A stretch of DNA of 64,000 bases, taken from contig NZ_AHIL01000008.1 of NCBI RefSeq assembly GCF_000241525.1, positions 38,955-102,954 on the forward strand, written 5' to 3'. The translations under genes and the position numbers were made by a program. This DNA comes from Comamonas testosteroni ATCC 11996 (GTDB taxonomy: Bacteria; Pseudomonadota; Gammaproteobacteria; Burkholderiales; Burkholderiaceae_C). Below the pieces are notes generated by a model. The model saw nothing but the letters and a program-made list of their open reading frames with translations, was not told the DNA's origin and made no database searches. Positions 36,449 to 46,339 of this stretch are shown here, piece by piece (position 1 is the first letter of the stretch; every line of letters begins with the position of its first letter).

Positions 36449-37210
36449 CTATGTTTTTTGCAATGGATCCTGCGCATCGCCAGTGCCGCGCAGGCGTCGA
36501 AAAATCGCCTTGAGAAAGCGCCAAAGCGCCCAGATCACCAGCCACATCGCAATCACCACGACCAGCAGCACGGCGGCAAACACCAGCGGATTGGTCAGCG
36601 CCAGCCAGATGGCGCCCAGCGACACTGTGTCTTCAGCCAGACTGGCTCCCACGTTGGAGAACGGTTCGGGCGAGGTGTTGATGAGGGCACGCGTGGTGGT
36701 CTTGGCCGCCTGGCTGGTCGCGGCCAGCGTTCCGCCCATCAAGGCGGCAGCCATGGCCATGGTGGTGCTGTCGGCAGCAAAGACCGAGGCCGCCAGCGCC
36801 GCCCCGGCGGGAATGCGCAGCACGCTCTGGAACAGGTCCCAGACCGAATCGACCACGGGAATCTTGTCGGCAAAGAACTCCACGAACAGCAGACCGCCGC
36901 TGATGACCAGCACCATGGGGTGCTGCAGCACATGCAGACCGCCGGGCAGCGGCATCAGACCAGTTGCACCCAGCAGGCCCACGACAAACACCACGGCATA
37001 CAGGCGAAAGCCGCTGGCCCAGCCCAGAGCCGCGGCCAGCGCAAGCATCGAGGCCATGTCCATCTGCCCCACGGCTTGCCCGGCCCTGGCGGCCACATCC
37101 CCGACCTGGCCAGCAGCATCGCCCACGGCCCTGGCCGTTTCGGGGTCGATATGCAGGCCGATGCGGTGCAGCCAGTCGATGATGGTTTGCCAGATATCCA
37201 TGGTGTTCAT
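36449..37210 (-). CDS. DUF4126 membrane protein
   Basis: 253 residues starting MNTMDIWQTIIDWLHRIGLH. After an amphipathic N-terminus (about 1-50) come hydrophobic helices: MASMLALAAALGWASGFRLY, VFVVGLLGATGL, LVISGGLLFVEFF and LVFAAVLLVVVIAMWLVIW, ending in a basic tail. SGxRLY and DxxxDxxQ-type blocks (FFADKIPVVDSVWDLFQSV) match DUF4126. Function unknown. It sits inside the liu operon between liuC and liuD; whether that is functional or chance is open. Confidence 0.85.
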   Translation of the reverse strand: MNTMDIWQTIIDWLHRIGLHIDPETARAVGDAAGQVGDVAARAGQAVGQMDMASMLALAAALGWASGFRLYAVVFVVGLLGATGLMPLPGGLHVLQHPMVLVISGGLLFVEFFADKIPVVDSVWDLFQSVLRIPAGAALAASVFAADSTTMAMAAALMGGTLAATSQAAKTTTRALINTSPEPFSNVGASLAEDTVSLGAIWLALTNPLVFAAVLLVVVIAMWLVIWALWRFLKAIFRRLRGTGDAQDPLQKT

Positions 37211-37262
37211 TCCTTATGTCTCGCCCGGACTCCAAAGCGCCCCGGACACAAGGTTTGTCATC

Positions 37263-38045
37263 TCATCCGGGCAGCCAGTTGGGTTTGCGCTTGTTGAGAA
37301 AAGCCTGCACGCCTTCCTTGCCTTCGCTGCTGGCGCGGATGGTGGCAATCGATTCCACGGTCGCCGCAATCAGCTGCTCGCTGATCTCGCGCTCGGCCAT
37401 GTCCAGGACCAGGCGCTTGCAGGCCCGCACGGCGGCGGGGCCAGCGCTCAGCAAATGCTTGAGCCAGCCGTCGACCACAGCATCCAGCCCGTCGGCATCG
37501 ACCACTTCGTGCACATAGCCGATGCGATGCGCCTCCTGCGCCGAAAAGCGCTCGCCCGTGAGAAAGTAACGGTGCGCGGCCCTGGCCCCCATGGCGCGGA
37601 TCACATAGGGGCTGATGGTGGCGGGAATCAGGCCGATCTTGACCTCGCTGAGGCAAAAGCCCGCCGTGTCGGCCGCCACCGCCATATCGCAGCAGGCCAC
37701 CAGGCCCATGCCGCCCGCATAGACATCGCCCTGCACACGCGCAATCGTGGGTTTGGGGCATTCGTAGATGACGCGCAGCATCTCGGCCAGCAAACCCGCA
37801 TCGACGCGGTTTTCGTCGCGCGAGTAATCGGCCATGCGGCGCATCCAGTTCAGGTCCGCGCCCGCGCAGAATGCGGGCCCTTCGGCGGCCAGCACCACGG
37901 CGCGCACATCGGCACGCTCGCCGACCTGGAGGAAGGCGGCGGTGATCTCGGCAATCGCCGCATCGCTGAAGGCGTTGCGAATGGCGGGCTGAGCCAGCGT
38001 GACGCGGGCGATGCCGCCGTCCACGGTCAAAGTCAAAGCAGTCAT
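37263..38045 (-). CDS. liuC: Methylglutaconyl-CoA hydratase (enoyl-CoA hydratase family)
   Basis: 260 residues. Crotonase fold: oxyanion-hole segments AFCAGADLNWMRRM (near 65) and GDVYAGGMGLVACCDMAVAA (near 105), with the catalytic-Glu region CLSEVKIGLIPATISPYV. Position between liuB and liuD assigns it to hydration of 3-methylglutaconyl-CoA to HMG-CoA. Its start overlaps the stop of the upstream hydrolase by four bases (ATGA), so the two are translationally coupled. Confidence 0.9.
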   Translation of the reverse strand: MTALTLTVDGGIARVTLAQPAIRNAFSDAAIAEITAAFLQVGERADVRAVVLAAEGPAFCAGADLNWMRRMADYSRDENRVDAGLLAEMLRVIYECPKPTIARVQGDVYAGGMGLVACCDMAVAADTAGFCLSEVKIGLIPATISPYVIRAMGARAAHRYFLTGERFSAQEAHRIGYVHEVVDADGLDAVVDGWLKHLLSAGPAAVRACKRLVLDMAEREISEQLIAATVESIATIRASSEGKEGVQAFLNKRKPNWLPG

Positions 38046-38980
38046 GGCTTGTCTCCCAGTGAGTTAGGGCTTTGCAGTTGCGCAGCCGCCGTACCCGGCA
38101 GCTGCAGCATCAGGAATTCACGGACCTGCGGCAACCATTGCCCGATATTGGCGGCCCGGTCAAAGAACTGGTGTCCCTCCGCGCCGCTGGATGGAGCAAA
38201 CACCAGTTTCAGGTTCTGGCCTGCGGCCAGATAGCTTTGCGCCATCTTGCGCACCAGCGGCGGGCGAAAGTAGCTATCGTTCTCGGCATAGATCCACAAC
38301 TGGGGCACACGACTGGTGGCCGCAAAGCCGGCCACGGTCTTGAGCAGTTGCGCCTCGCCGCAAACCGCGGCTTTCTCGCGCATCTGCGGCTGTGAGCCCC
38401 GGCCGCCGGCAAAGTTGACGACGCCGCGCAAGCCCGCGGGCTGCTGCGCCGCCAGAGCCAGCGACGCAAAGCCGCCGGCAGACTTGCCCAGCAGCAGCAC
38501 ATGCGAGCCATCGACATAGGGCAGCTTTTGCCCGTAAGTCATGATGGCCGCCACATCGCGCGCTGCCTCCTGGGCCGCATGGGCGTAATCGGGGGCATCA
38601 CAGCTGCCGTAGCGATCGGCCAGAGGGCCGTCCGATGCGCCATAGCCGCGGCGCAAGCCCGTCACCACCACATAGCCCAGCTCGGCCAGAGCGCGTGCCT
38701 GAGGACCGTAGCGATCGGTCATGGTTTCGCGCGCCTCTTTGCCGCTGGGTGTGCCATGGCTGAGCACGATCAGCCCCCAAGGACCCTGCCCATGAGGACG
38801 ATAGACATGGCCTGCCAACTCGGCACTGTGCGCGGGCGAATCGCCGCTCGCTGGCACCCAGACCGGAATGCGCGCATCGAACTGCTGCACTTCGGCCCTG
38901 GCCTGCTCCATCATGGGCATGGCCAGCGCAGCCGACAGCAGGACTGGCGGCAAGCAGGTGAGGAAATGGCGACGCGACAT
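38042..38980 (-). CDS. Exported alpha/beta hydrolase (dienelactone-hydrolase-like)
   Basis: 312 residues with a signal peptide: the twin-Arg-like MSRRHFLTCLPPVLLSAALA, with cleavage near ARAEVQ. The nucleophile elbow is LLGKSAGGFASL (Ser near 168), with oxyanion region VLSHGTPSG; likely acid in AENDSYF and His in GAEGHQF. A periplasmic esterase or peptidase-like role is likely, substrate unknown. It lies between liuB and liuC with tight spacing (20 bases after liuB, 4-base overlap with liuC), so it is part of the operon, unlike the canonical liu set. Confidence 0.82.
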   Translation of the reverse strand: MSRRHFLTCLPPVLLSAALAMPMMEQARAEVQQFDARIPVWVPASGDSPAHSAELAGHVYRPHGQGPWGLIVLSHGTPSGKEARETMTDRYGPQARALAELGYVVVTGLRRGYGASDGPLADRYGSCDAPDYAHAAQEAARDVAAIMTYGQKLPYVDGSHVLLLGKSAGGFASLALAAQQPAGLRGVVNFAGGRGSQPQMREKAAVCGEAQLLKTVAGFAATSRVPQLWIYAENDSYFRPPLVRKMAQSYLAAGQNLKLVFAPSSGAEGHQFFDRAANIGQWLPQVREFLMLQLPGTAAAQLQSPNSLGDKP

Positions 38981-39000
38981 GATTGGCAGCCTCTGCCCGC

Positions 39001-40608
39001 TTACATGCGGAATACGCCGAAGCGCGTGTCTTCAATCGGCGCATTGCGCGCGGCAGCCAGGCCCAGGGCCAGCACGCGGCGTGTGTCGGCGGGATCGATC
39101 ACGCCGTCGTCCCACAGACGCGCCGTCGCGTAATAGGGATGGCCCTGGTCTTCATATTGCTGGCGGATGGGCGCCTTGAAGCGATCCTCTTCTTCGGCAC
39201 TCCAGCTGCCTCCCTTGGCTTCGATGCCGTCGCGCTTGACGGTGGCCAGCACGCTGGCCGCCTGCTCGCCGCCCATGACGCTGATGCGCGCGTTGGGCCA
39301 CATCCAGAGGAAACGGGGCGAATAGGCGCGGCCGCACATGCCGTAGTTGCCCGCGCCAAAGCTGCCGCCGATGATGATGGTGAACTTGGGCACCGCTGCC
39401 GTGGCCACGGCCGTGACCAGCTTGGCGCCGTGGCGGGCAATGCCTTCGTTCTCGTATTTGCGGCCCACCATAAAGCCCGTGATGTTCTGCAGGAACACCA
39501 ACGGAGTCTTGCGCTGGCAGCACAGCTCGATGAAGTGTGCGCCCTTGACGGCCGACTCGGAAAACAGAATGCCGTTGTTGGCGATGATGCCGACCTGCAT
39601 GCCCTCGATGCGCGCAAAGCCGCAGACCAGGGTGTTGCCGAAGCGGGCCTTGAACTCGTCGAACTGGCTGCCGTCCACGATGCGGGCAATGATCTCGCGC
39701 ACATCGAAAGGCTTGCGCGTATCGACGGGAATCACGCCATACAGCTCTTCGCTCTCGAAGAGGGGTGCGGCCGGCGCATGGTCGGTCAGCGACTGGGGCT
39801 TGCCCTTGTTCAGGTTCGCCACCGCCTGGCGTGCCAGCGCCAGCGCATGCAGATCGTTCTCGGCCAGATGGTCGGCCACGCCCGACAGGCGCGTGTGCAC
39901 ATCGCCGCCGCCCAGATCCTCGGCACTGACCACCTCGCCGGTGGCAGCCTTAACCAGAGGAGGGCCGCCCAGAAAGATGGTGCCCTGGTTCTTGACGATG
40001 ATGGACTCGTCGCTCATGGCCGGTACATAGGCGCCGCCTGCCGTGCACGAACCCATGACCACGGCAATCTGGGCAATGCCCTGCGCGCTCATATTGGCCT
40101 GGTTGTAGAAGATGCGGCCGAAGTGCTCGCGGTCGGGGAAGACCTCGTCCTGATTGGGCAGGTTGGCACCGCCCGAGTCCACCAGATAGATGCAGGGCAG
40201 ACGGTTCTGCGCGGCCACCTCCTGAGCGCGCAGATGCTTTTTCACCGTCATCGGGTAGTAGGTTCCGCCCTTCACGGTGGCGTCGTTGCAGACGATCATG
40301 CAGTCCACGCCGCTGACGCGGCCCACGCCGACAATCACGCCGGCGCCGGGCGCATCGTTGTTGTACATATTGAGCGCGGCCAGCGGCGACAGTTCCAGAA
40401 ACGGCGTGCCGGGGTCCAGCAGCCGCTGCACGCGCTCTCGCGGCAGCAGCTTGCCGCGCGCCACATGCTTGGCGCGTGCCGCCTCATTGCCGCCCAGTGC
40501 GTTCTGATCGCAGCGTGCGTGCAGCTCATTGACCAGCGCCTGCATGGCGGCAGCGTTGGCCAGGAAATCTGCCGAACGCGGATTCAGTTGTGTACCCAGA
40601 ATGCTCAT
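39001..40608 (-). CDS. liuB: Methylcrotonyl-CoA carboxylase beta subunit (carboxyltransferase)
   Basis: 535 residues, normal length. Acyl-CoA carboxyltransferase features: [20 protein letters not shown], the N-terminal domain oxyanion loop [19 protein letters not shown], and in the C-terminal domain [15 protein letters not shown] and [19 protein letters not shown]; the end is [12 protein letters not shown], as in MCC beta. It is first of the liuB-hydrolase-liuC-DUF4126-liuD set. No LiuR-like palindrome is visible in the 221 bases upstream, which hold repeat A4 and the nhaP promoter region. Confidence 0.95.
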   Translation of the reverse strand: MSILGTQLNPRSADFLANAAAMQALVNELHARCDQNALGGNEAARAKHVARGKLLPRERVQRLLDPGTPFLELSPLAALNMYNNDAPGAGVIVGVGRVSGVDCMIVCNDATVKGGTYYPMTVKKHLRAQEVAAQNRLPCIYLVDSGGANLPNQDEVFPDREHFGRIFYNQANMSAQGIAQIAVVMGSCTAGGAYVPAMSDESIIVKNQGTIFLGGPPLVKAATGEVVSAEDLGGGDVHTRLSGVADHLAENDLHALALARQAVANLNKGKPQSLTDHAPAAPLFESEELYGVIPVDTRKPFDVREIIARIVDGSQFDEFKARFGNTLVCGFARIEGMQVGIIANNGILFSESAVKGAHFIELCCQRKTPLVFLQNITGFMVGRKYENEGIARHGAKLVTAVATAAVPKFTIIIGGSFGAGNYGMCGRAYSPRFLWMWPNARISVMGGEQAASVLATVKRDGIEAKGGSWSAEEEDRFKAPIRQQYEDQGHPYYATARLWDDGVIDPADTRRVLALGLAAARNAPIEDTRFGVFRM

Positions 40609-40631
40609 CGCTTGCCCTTAAAAAATGATTG

Positions 40632-40725
40632 CCCCTGAGCGGCTGCGCCGCTTCCCCCTAGGGGGACGACGGCCTCGCGGCGGGGCGGCCCTTGCCGGCC
40701 GTCCCGTGCTTGGCACACGCCTGTT
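40632..40725 (+). repeat. Dispersed GC-rich repeat, family A, copy 4
   Basis: CCCCTGAGCGGCTGCGCCGC, CTTCCCCCTAGGGGGACGAC, GGGGCGGCCCTTGCC. It lies between the divergent liuB and nhaP and is the mirror partner of copy 5 on the other side of nhaP. Confidence 0.85.
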
Positions 40726-40829
40726 TCATGGGTTGCGGCTCGTACTTTGCCGCTTGATAACTGATGTGAGAACTTGGTTTTTTTCTTGCTCGGACACAGC
40801 ACTGCCACGGCAGTTGAAGAAAATGCCTC

Positions 40830-42560
40830 ATGCACGCTGTTGAAACCGTTTTGCTTGTCTTGCTGCTGGGAGCGCTGACAGGCATTGTGGCCCGCTATAT
40901 CCGGGCCATCCCCCTGCCTCTGATTCAGATCGCGCTGGGTGCGCTGATTGCCTGGCCGCAAGCCGGTCTGCACATCGCGTTCGACCCGGAGCTGTTCCTG
41001 CTGCTCTTCATTCCGCCACTGCTGTTCGCCGACGGCTGGCGCATCCCCAAGCGTGAATTCTTTGCGCTGGCCAAGCCGATCTTGCTGCTGGCCCTGGGCC
41101 TGGTGCTGTTCACCGTGCTGGGCCTGGGCTATCTCATCCACTGGATGATTCCCGAGATTCCGCTGACCGTGGCCTTTGCCCTGGCCGCCGTGATCTCGCC
41201 CACCGATGCCGTGGCCGTTTCGGCCATCACGCGCAATCTGGGCATGCCCGAGAAGACCATGCATGTGCTGGAGGGCGAGTCGCTGCTCAATGACGCATCG
41301 GGCCTGGTGGCGCTGAAATTTGCGATTGCAGCCACGCTGACCGGCATGTTCTCCTGGGGCGAAGTCGCCAAGGAATTCACCTGGATGGCCGTCGGCGGCC
41401 TGGGTGTGGGAGCGCTGATAGGCTGGGGCTTCAGCCATGCGCGCGGCACCATCACGCGCCGTCTGGGCGATGTCGCTGCCACGCAGATGGTGTTGCTGCT
41501 GGTGCTGCTGCCCTTTGCCGCCTATATCGTGGGCGAAAAAATCGGTGTCTCCGGCATTCTGGCTGCCGTGGCCGCCGGCATCGCCACCAATTTCGCCGAC
41601 CTGGAGCGCAGCAGCTACATCAGCGAACGCCTGCAGACCGAAGGCACCTGGAGCATGGTGGAAGCTGCCTTCAACGGTGCCATTTTCCTGCTGCTGGGCC
41701 TGCAGCTGCCATCCATCATCGGCGTGCCGCTGCATCAGGCCGGCCATGACTGGTGGATTTTGGTCGGCTATGTGGCTGCCATTTCGTTTGCGCTGCTGCT
41801 GATGCGCTGGATCTGGCTGGTACTGGGTGTGCATGGCTCGCTGCTGCGCGCCCACCGCCAGGGCAAGTTGACCGAACGCCCCTCCAAGCTGCTGAACCTG
41901 GCCACCACGCTGGCCGGCATTCGCGGCGCGGTCACGCTGGCCGGCGCGCTGTCCGTGCCCATGCTGCTGAACAACGGCCAGCCCTTCCCGGGCCGCGACA
42001 TGCTGGTCTTTCTTGCCACGGGCACCATTTTGTTCACGCTGGTGATCGGTGCCGTGGGCCTGCCCATCGTGCTGCGCCACCTGCCCCCGCACGAGGAGTC
42101 GCCCACCGTGCGCGAGGAGCGCCTGGCCCGCGAACAGGCCTGCATGGCCGCCATGGCCAAGCTCACGCTGAGCGAGGAGGAAATGCAGCGCCGCGACCCC
42201 GAATGGGTGGCGATGCGCCAGGAGGTCAACGGCCATCTGACCCAGGAGTACCGCAACCGCATCCAGTTGCTCGACGACGGCAGCGGCGCTGCTCAGAGCA
42301 TAGAGCTGCTGCGCGAAGCACCCGAAGTCGTGCGCCAGCGCAAGCTGCGCTATGTGATGGAGATCGAGACCCGCATCGAGTGCATTCATGCCGAGCGGGA
42401 CTTTTACTACGCCGAAAGACAGGCCCATCGCATCAACGACGAATCGCTGCGCAGCCTGGTCAGCGAGCTGGACATGCAGGAAATCGCCATGCGCAAGCGC
42501 CTTGCAGTCGCGCGCCGCGCCGCCGGTCTGCCCATGGCCAGCACGCACGCCAATCACTGA
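40830..42560 (+). CDS. nhaP: CPA1-family Na+/H+ antiporter
   Basis: 576 residues. Twelve or so helices (about 1-415) then an acidic/basic cytoplasmic tail of about 160 residues. CPA1 ion-site motifs are SPTDAVAVSAI near 127 and GESLLNDASG near 148, with FIPPLLFADGW near 60 and GIRGAVTLAGALSVP near 365. It exchanges cytoplasmic Na+ (or K+) for H+ across the inner membrane. The helical tail (ARLEREQ..., QEYRNRIQLLDD) is typical of YjcE/NhaP proteins. It is bracketed by inverted copies of repeat A. Confidence 0.9.
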   Translation: MHAVETVLLVLLLGALTGIVARYIRAIPLPLIQIALGALIAWPQAGLHIAFDPELFLLLFIPPLLFADGWRIPKREFFALAKPILLLALGLVLFTVLGLGYLIHWMIPEIPLTVAFALAAVISPTDAVAVSAITRNLGMPEKTMHVLEGESLLNDASGLVALKFAIAATLTGMFSWGEVAKEFTWMAVGGLGVGALIGWGFSHARGTITRRLGDVAATQMVLLLVLLPFAAYIVGEKIGVSGILAAVAAGIATNFADLERSSYISERLQTEGTWSMVEAAFNGAIFLLLGLQLPSIIGVPLHQAGHDWWILVGYVAAISFALLLMRWIWLVLGVHGSLLRAHRQGKLTERPSKLLNLATTLAGIRGAVTLAGALSVPMLLNNGQPFPGRDMLVFLATGTILFTLVIGAVGLPIVLRHLPPHEESPTVREERLAREQACMAAMAKLTLSEEEMQRRDPEWVAMRQEVNGHLTQEYRNRIQLLDDGSGAAQSIELLREAPEVVRQRKLRYVMEIETRIECIHAERDFYYAERQAHRINDESLRSLVSELDMQEIAMRKRLAVARRAAGLPMASTHANH

Positions 42561-42564
42561 GTCA

Positions 42565-42655
42565 GAGACGCCCGGCAAGAGCCGCCTCGCGGCACGGGCG
42601 TCGTCCCCCTTGGGGGGCACCCGGCGCAGGGAAGGTGCGAAGCAGCTCAGGGGGT
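42565..42655 (-). repeat. Dispersed GC-rich repeat, family A, copy 5 (inverted)
   Basis: On the minus strand: CCCCCTGAGCTGCTTCGCAC, CAAGGGGGACGACGCCCG, CGAGGCGGCTCTTGCC, then GGGCGTCTC. It occupies the convergent nhaP/acyl-CoA synthetase gap. Confidence 0.85.
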
Positions 42656-42664
42656 AGCGCATAT

Positions 42665-44413
42665 TCAGGCCGTCTTGATCACGCGCAGATCCAGCAACTC
42701 GATCATCTCGTCGCGAATCCTGAACTTCTGGATCTTGCCCGTCACCGTCATCGGAAAGGCCTGGACAAAGCGGATATAGCGCGGCACCTTGTAGTGCGCA
42801 ATCTGCCCCTTGCAGAAGTCGCGCACCTCATCCTCGCCGAGTTCCTGGCCGGGCTTGACAATGATCCACGCACACAGCTCCTCGCCATAGCGCACATCGG
42901 GCACGCCCACCACCTGCACGTCCTGCACCTTGGGGTGGCGATAGAGGAATTCCTCGATTTCACGCGGGTAGATGTTCTCGCCGCCACGGATCACCATGTC
43001 CTTGATGCGGCCCACGATATTCACATAGCCCTCGGCGTCCATGGTGGCCAGATCGCCGGTATGCATCCACTGCTCGGCATCGATGGCCTCGCGGGTTCTG
43101 GCCTCGTCTTCCCAGTAGCCGTGCATGACGGAATAACCGCGCGTGCACAGCTCGCCCGACTGACCCGGCGGCATGATCTCGCCCGTGGACGGATCCACAA
43201 TCTTCACCTCCAGATGCGGCTGCACCTTGCCCACGGTGGCAACACGTTTTTCCAGAGGCGTGTCGGCATCGCTCTGGCAACTCACGGGACTGGTTTCGGT
43301 CATGCCGTAGGCGATGGTGATCTCGCTCAGATGCATGTCGCGCACCACACGCTTCATCACCTCGATGGGACAGGGCGAGCCTGCCATGATGCCGGTGCGC
43401 AGCGTGGACAGATCGAACTCGGCAAAGCGCGGATGATCGAGCTCGGCAATGAACATGGTGGGCACGCCGTGCAGGCCCGTGCATTTCTCGGCCTGCACCG
43501 CTTCCAGCACCGTGAGGGGGTCGAAGCCATCATTGGGATAGACGATGGTCGAGCCATGGGTGAAGCAGGCCAGATTGCCCAGCACCATGCCGAAGCAGTG
43601 ATACAGCGGCACGGGAATGCAAAGCCGGTCCTCGGGCGTGAGGCGCATGCATTCGCCAATGAAGAAGCCGTTGTTGAGGATGTTTCGGTGCGTCAGCGTC
43701 GCCCCCTTGGGAAAGCCCGTGGTGCCGCTGGTGAACTGGATATTGATGGGATCGTGGTTGCTGAGCGTGGCCGCAATGGCATCGATGCGCTCATCCGCAC
43801 TGGTTCCTTGCGCCATCAGCTGCGAAAAACGCAGCATGCCGGGCTGCTCGGCGTCCAGATCCGCCGCACCTGAGCCGGTCGCACCTGAGCCGGGAGCATC
43901 AATCCATACCACGGTGCGCAAGGCCGGCAGGCGCTTGGATTGCAGCTGGCCTGGCGCGCAGCTCGCCAGCTCTGGTGCCAGCTCGCGCAGCATGCCCAGA
44001 TAGTCGCTGGTCTTGAAGCGCGGCATGGACACCAGCGCCTTGCAACCCACCTTGTTGAGTGCATATTCGACTTCGGCGGTGCGATAGGCAGGGTTGATAT
44101 TGACCAGCACCAGACCCACCTGAGCCGTGGCCAGCTGCATCAGCACCCACTCGGCGTTGTTATGGCTCCAGATACCCACCCGGTCGCCCTTGACCAGCCC
44201 TTGCGACAGCAGCGCGCTGGCCAGCTGGCGCGCGGCCTGATGCAGCTGGGCATAGCTGTAGCGCAGACCCTGATGACGGCTGACCAGCGCGTCACGCGCG
44301 CCCTGGCGCTGCGCCATTGCAGCAAAAAAATCGCCAATCGTCTGCTCGATCAGCGGCACATCCGTGCCCCCCTTGGCATAGCTGGCGGTCAGCGCGTTCA
44401 CTTGCGATGGCAT
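42665..44413 (-). CDS. Fatty/medium-chain acyl-CoA synthetase (AMP-binding)
   Basis: 582 residues of the ANL superfamily. The AMP-binding P-loop is [12 protein letters not shown] near 231, followed by [40 protein letters not shown] and the catalytic lysine region [12 protein letters not shown] at the C-terminus. It activates a carboxylic acid to its CoA ester via an acyl-adenylate. Sequence style is that of FadD3/LcfB-like enzymes; chain length is not readable. A 12-15 base tandem duplication around 43863-43900 inserts a [10 protein letters not shown] stretch. The divergent AraC gene is a candidate regulator. Confidence 0.9.
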   Translation of the reverse strand: MPSQVNALTASYAKGGTDVPLIEQTIGDFFAAMAQRQGARDALVSRHQGLRYSYAQLHQAARQLASALLSQGLVKGDRVGIWSHNNAEWVLMQLATAQVGLVLVNINPAYRTAEVEYALNKVGCKALVSMPRFKTSDYLGMLRELAPELASCAPGQLQSKRLPALRTVVWIDAPGSGATGSGAADLDAEQPGMLRFSQLMAQGTSADERIDAIAATLSNHDPINIQFTSGTTGFPKGATLTHRNILNNGFFIGECMRLTPEDRLCIPVPLYHCFGMVLGNLACFTHGSTIVYPNDGFDPLTVLEAVQAEKCTGLHGVPTMFIAELDHPRFAEFDLSTLRTGIMAGSPCPIEVMKRVVRDMHLSEITIAYGMTETSPVSCQSDADTPLEKRVATVGKVQPHLEVKIVDPSTGEIMPPGQSGELCTRGYSVMHGYWEDEARTREAIDAEQWMHTGDLATMDAEGYVNIVGRIKDMVIRGGENIYPREIEEFLYRHPKVQDVQVVGVPDVRYGEELCAWIIVKPGQELGEDEVRDFCKGQIAHYKVPRYIRFVQAFPMTVTGKIQKFRIRDEMIELLDLRVIKTA

Positions 44414-44548
44414 GGTCTTATGTCTCCTTGCGTGCCGGCAGCCACCTGCGAACTGGCTGCACGGCGTCCATTCAGCACCGTTTTCTGCGCCTCAGAATAA
44501 GGGCAAGCCCTGTCCAGAAGAGGTCACAAAGGTTGCAATAATTGCCAA

Positions 44549-45625
44549 ATGCTCACCCCCTCTCTGGTCAAGACTCCACTGCCACACCATGCCAGCTCCG
44601 TGCTCAAATCGCACCCGGCAATTACCCCCATGGCGTTTGTTCAAGCCATTGTCCGCGCCTATGAAGCAAGGCAGATGTCAGCGCTAGGTGCCCTGGAAAA
44701 GGCACAAATCCCGCCAAATCTGATTGACGATGCCGACGAGCGCATCACGGCCCTGCAGATGGAGGCTCTATCCGACGCAGCCATGCGCGAGCTGGACGAT
44801 GAAGCCCTGGGCTGGTTCGAGCACCGCCTGCCCTGGGGCAGCTACGGCATGCTGGCGCGTGCCAGCATCAGCGCACCACAACTTGGCCTGGCGCTGGCGC
44901 GCTGGTGCCGCCATCACGGGCTGATTGCGCAGGACATACAGCTGCAGCTCAGCGAGCAGGCCGGCATTGCCACCCTTACCCTGCATGAAAGCCGCCCACT
45001 GGGCGCCATGCGCGAGTTCTGCATGGTATCGGTGCTGCGCAATATCCACGGCTTTGCAAGCTGGCTGATCAACGAACCGATCAGCCTGCTGCATGCCAGC
45101 TTTCCGTTTGCCGAGCCCGCGCATGCCGATGTCTACAAGGTGCTGTTCGCACCGGGCAGCATCGCTTTTGATGCCCCCGTCGCCAGTCTGCAGTTTGAAG
45201 CACGCTGGCTGCAGGCACCGCTGGCGCGCGACGAGGCGGCCCTCAACCGGATGCTGCAGCGCGCCTTGCCGATCCAGGTGCGCCCCTACCAGCGCGAGAA
45301 GACTCTGGTGCAGCGCGTGCGCCATCTGCTGGCCGCCAGCGGGGAGGAACAGCAGACGGCTGAAACGCTGTCCCGCCAGCTGCATCTGTCGCAGCGCAGC
45401 CTGCACCGCCAACTCAAGGAAGAAGGTATTTCGCTGCAGGCCCTCAAGGACGATATCCGGCGTGAACGCGCGATTGCGCTGCTGCTGCGCACCAGCCGCC
45501 CCATCAAGCGTGTGGCCCAGGCCTGCGGCTTTCTCAACGACAAGAGCTTTATCCGCGCCTTTCGCCTCTGGACAGGGCTGTCCCCTTCGGAATTTCGCAA
45601 AACCGCCGGCCAGCGTGCCGTCTGA
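44549..45625 (+). CDS. AraC-family regulator with Arabinose_bd-type sensor domain
   Basis: 358 residues. The N-terminal ligand domain (about 35-225, AFVQAIVRAYEARQM ... GLALARWCRHHGLI) is of the OruR/FtrA-like type that binds small hydrophobic or amino-acid-like effectors. The AraC helix-turn-helix pair is at about 260-350: LSRQLHLSQRSLHRQLKEEG and IKRVAQACGFLNDKSFIRAF, then GLSPSEFR. It is divergent from the acyl-CoA synthetase (135-base gap), so acid-responsive control of that gene is plausible. An internal ATG near 44630 is an alternative start. Confidence 0.87.
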   Translation: MLTPSLVKTPLPHHASSVLKSHPAITPMAFVQAIVRAYEARQMSALGALEKAQIPPNLIDDADERITALQMEALSDAAMRELDDEALGWFEHRLPWGSYGMLARASISAPQLGLALARWCRHHGLIAQDIQLQLSEQAGIATLTLHESRPLGAMREFCMVSVLRNIHGFASWLINEPISLLHASFPFAEPAHADVYKVLFAPGSIAFDAPVASLQFEARWLQAPLARDEAALNRMLQRALPIQVRPYQREKTLVQRVRHLLAASGEEQQTAETLSRQLHLSQRSLHRQLKEEGISLQALKDDIRRERAIALLLRTSRPIKRVAQACGFLNDKSFIRAFRLWTGLSPSEFRKTAGQRAV

Positions 45626-45640
45626 CGCAAGGAACTATCC

Positions 45641-46336
45641 ATGCAGAAATCCTCAGAAAACTGGCAGGCAATCGCTGATGGGGTATGGGCACTCAGCTAT
45701 CACTTCAGCAATGCGGGACTCAAGGTCAGCACCCGCATGACGGTGATCCGGCTGGCGGACGGCAGCCTGTTCTCGCACTCTGCCGTGCCGCTGACGCAAG
45801 TGCAGAAAGCGGCGCTTGACGCCCTGGGACCGCTGCAGCACATCGTCGCACCCAGCGCCATGCATCACTTGTTCGTGGGCAAACTGGCAAGGCTCTATCC
45901 ACAGGCCCGGATCTATGGCACACAGGGCGTGCTGAGCAAGCGCCCGGACCTGCCGCTTCTGGAGCCCTTGCCACCGGACTCCGAAGCCCCTTGGACAGGC
46001 GAGCTGCAATGCCTGCCACTGGACGGCCTTCCCATGCTCGACGAGACGCTGTGGTTCCATCCGGCCAGCGGCAGCCTCATCGCCACCGACGTGCTGCAAT
46101 GCTGGCAGGGACCGCTGAGCCTGCCGGTACGCATGTATCTGGGCCTGACGGGCGGGCATGAGCGCCTGACCGTGCCGCGCACCGTGCGCCTGCTGGTCAG
46201 GGACAGGGCCGCCGTGCGCAGCTGGGTGAAGCGGGTCGAAAGCTGGCCCGTGCAGCGCGTGATCCTGCTGCACAACAGCGTGATCGACGATCAGCCCATG
46301 AAGCACCTGCGCGAGGCGCTGTCGATCTGGGGCTGA
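45641..46336 (+). CDS. DUF4336 protein (degenerate metallo-beta-lactamase fold)
   Basis: 231 residues. Starts MQKSSENWQAIADGVWALSY; TVIRLADGSLFSHSAVPLT, HIVAPSAMHHLFVGKLARLY, GELQCLPLDGLPMLDE and VILLHNSVI match the DUF4336 pattern. Those proteins have a metallo-beta-lactamase-like fold but lack the full HxHxDH set, as here (only APSAMHH). Function unknown. It starts 15 bases after the AraC stop with AAGGAACT upstream, so the two are probably cotranscribed. Confidence 0.8.
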   Translation: MQKSSENWQAIADGVWALSYHFSNAGLKVSTRMTVIRLADGSLFSHSAVPLTQVQKAALDALGPLQHIVAPSAMHHLFVGKLARLYPQARIYGTQGVLSKRPDLPLLEPLPPDSEAPWTGELQCLPLDGLPMLDETLWFHPASGSLIATDVLQCWQGPLSLPVRMYLGLTGGHERLTVPRTVRLLVRDRAAVRSWVKRVESWPVQRVILLHNSVIDDQPMKHLREALSIWG

Positions 46337-46339
46337 GCT

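Noticed and set aside
34201..36513. 770-codon plus-strand frame over liuD
   Set aside because: Antisense shadow of a clear biotin carboxylase.
38983..40638. 551-codon plus-strand frame over liuB
   Set aside because: Antisense shadow.
40632..42655. Composite transposon around nhaP
   Set aside because: No transposase and no visible target duplication; kept only as an inverted repeat pair.
40605..42662. 685-codon minus-strand frame over nhaP
   Set aside because: Antisense shadow; its first residues are merely translated repeat A copy 5.
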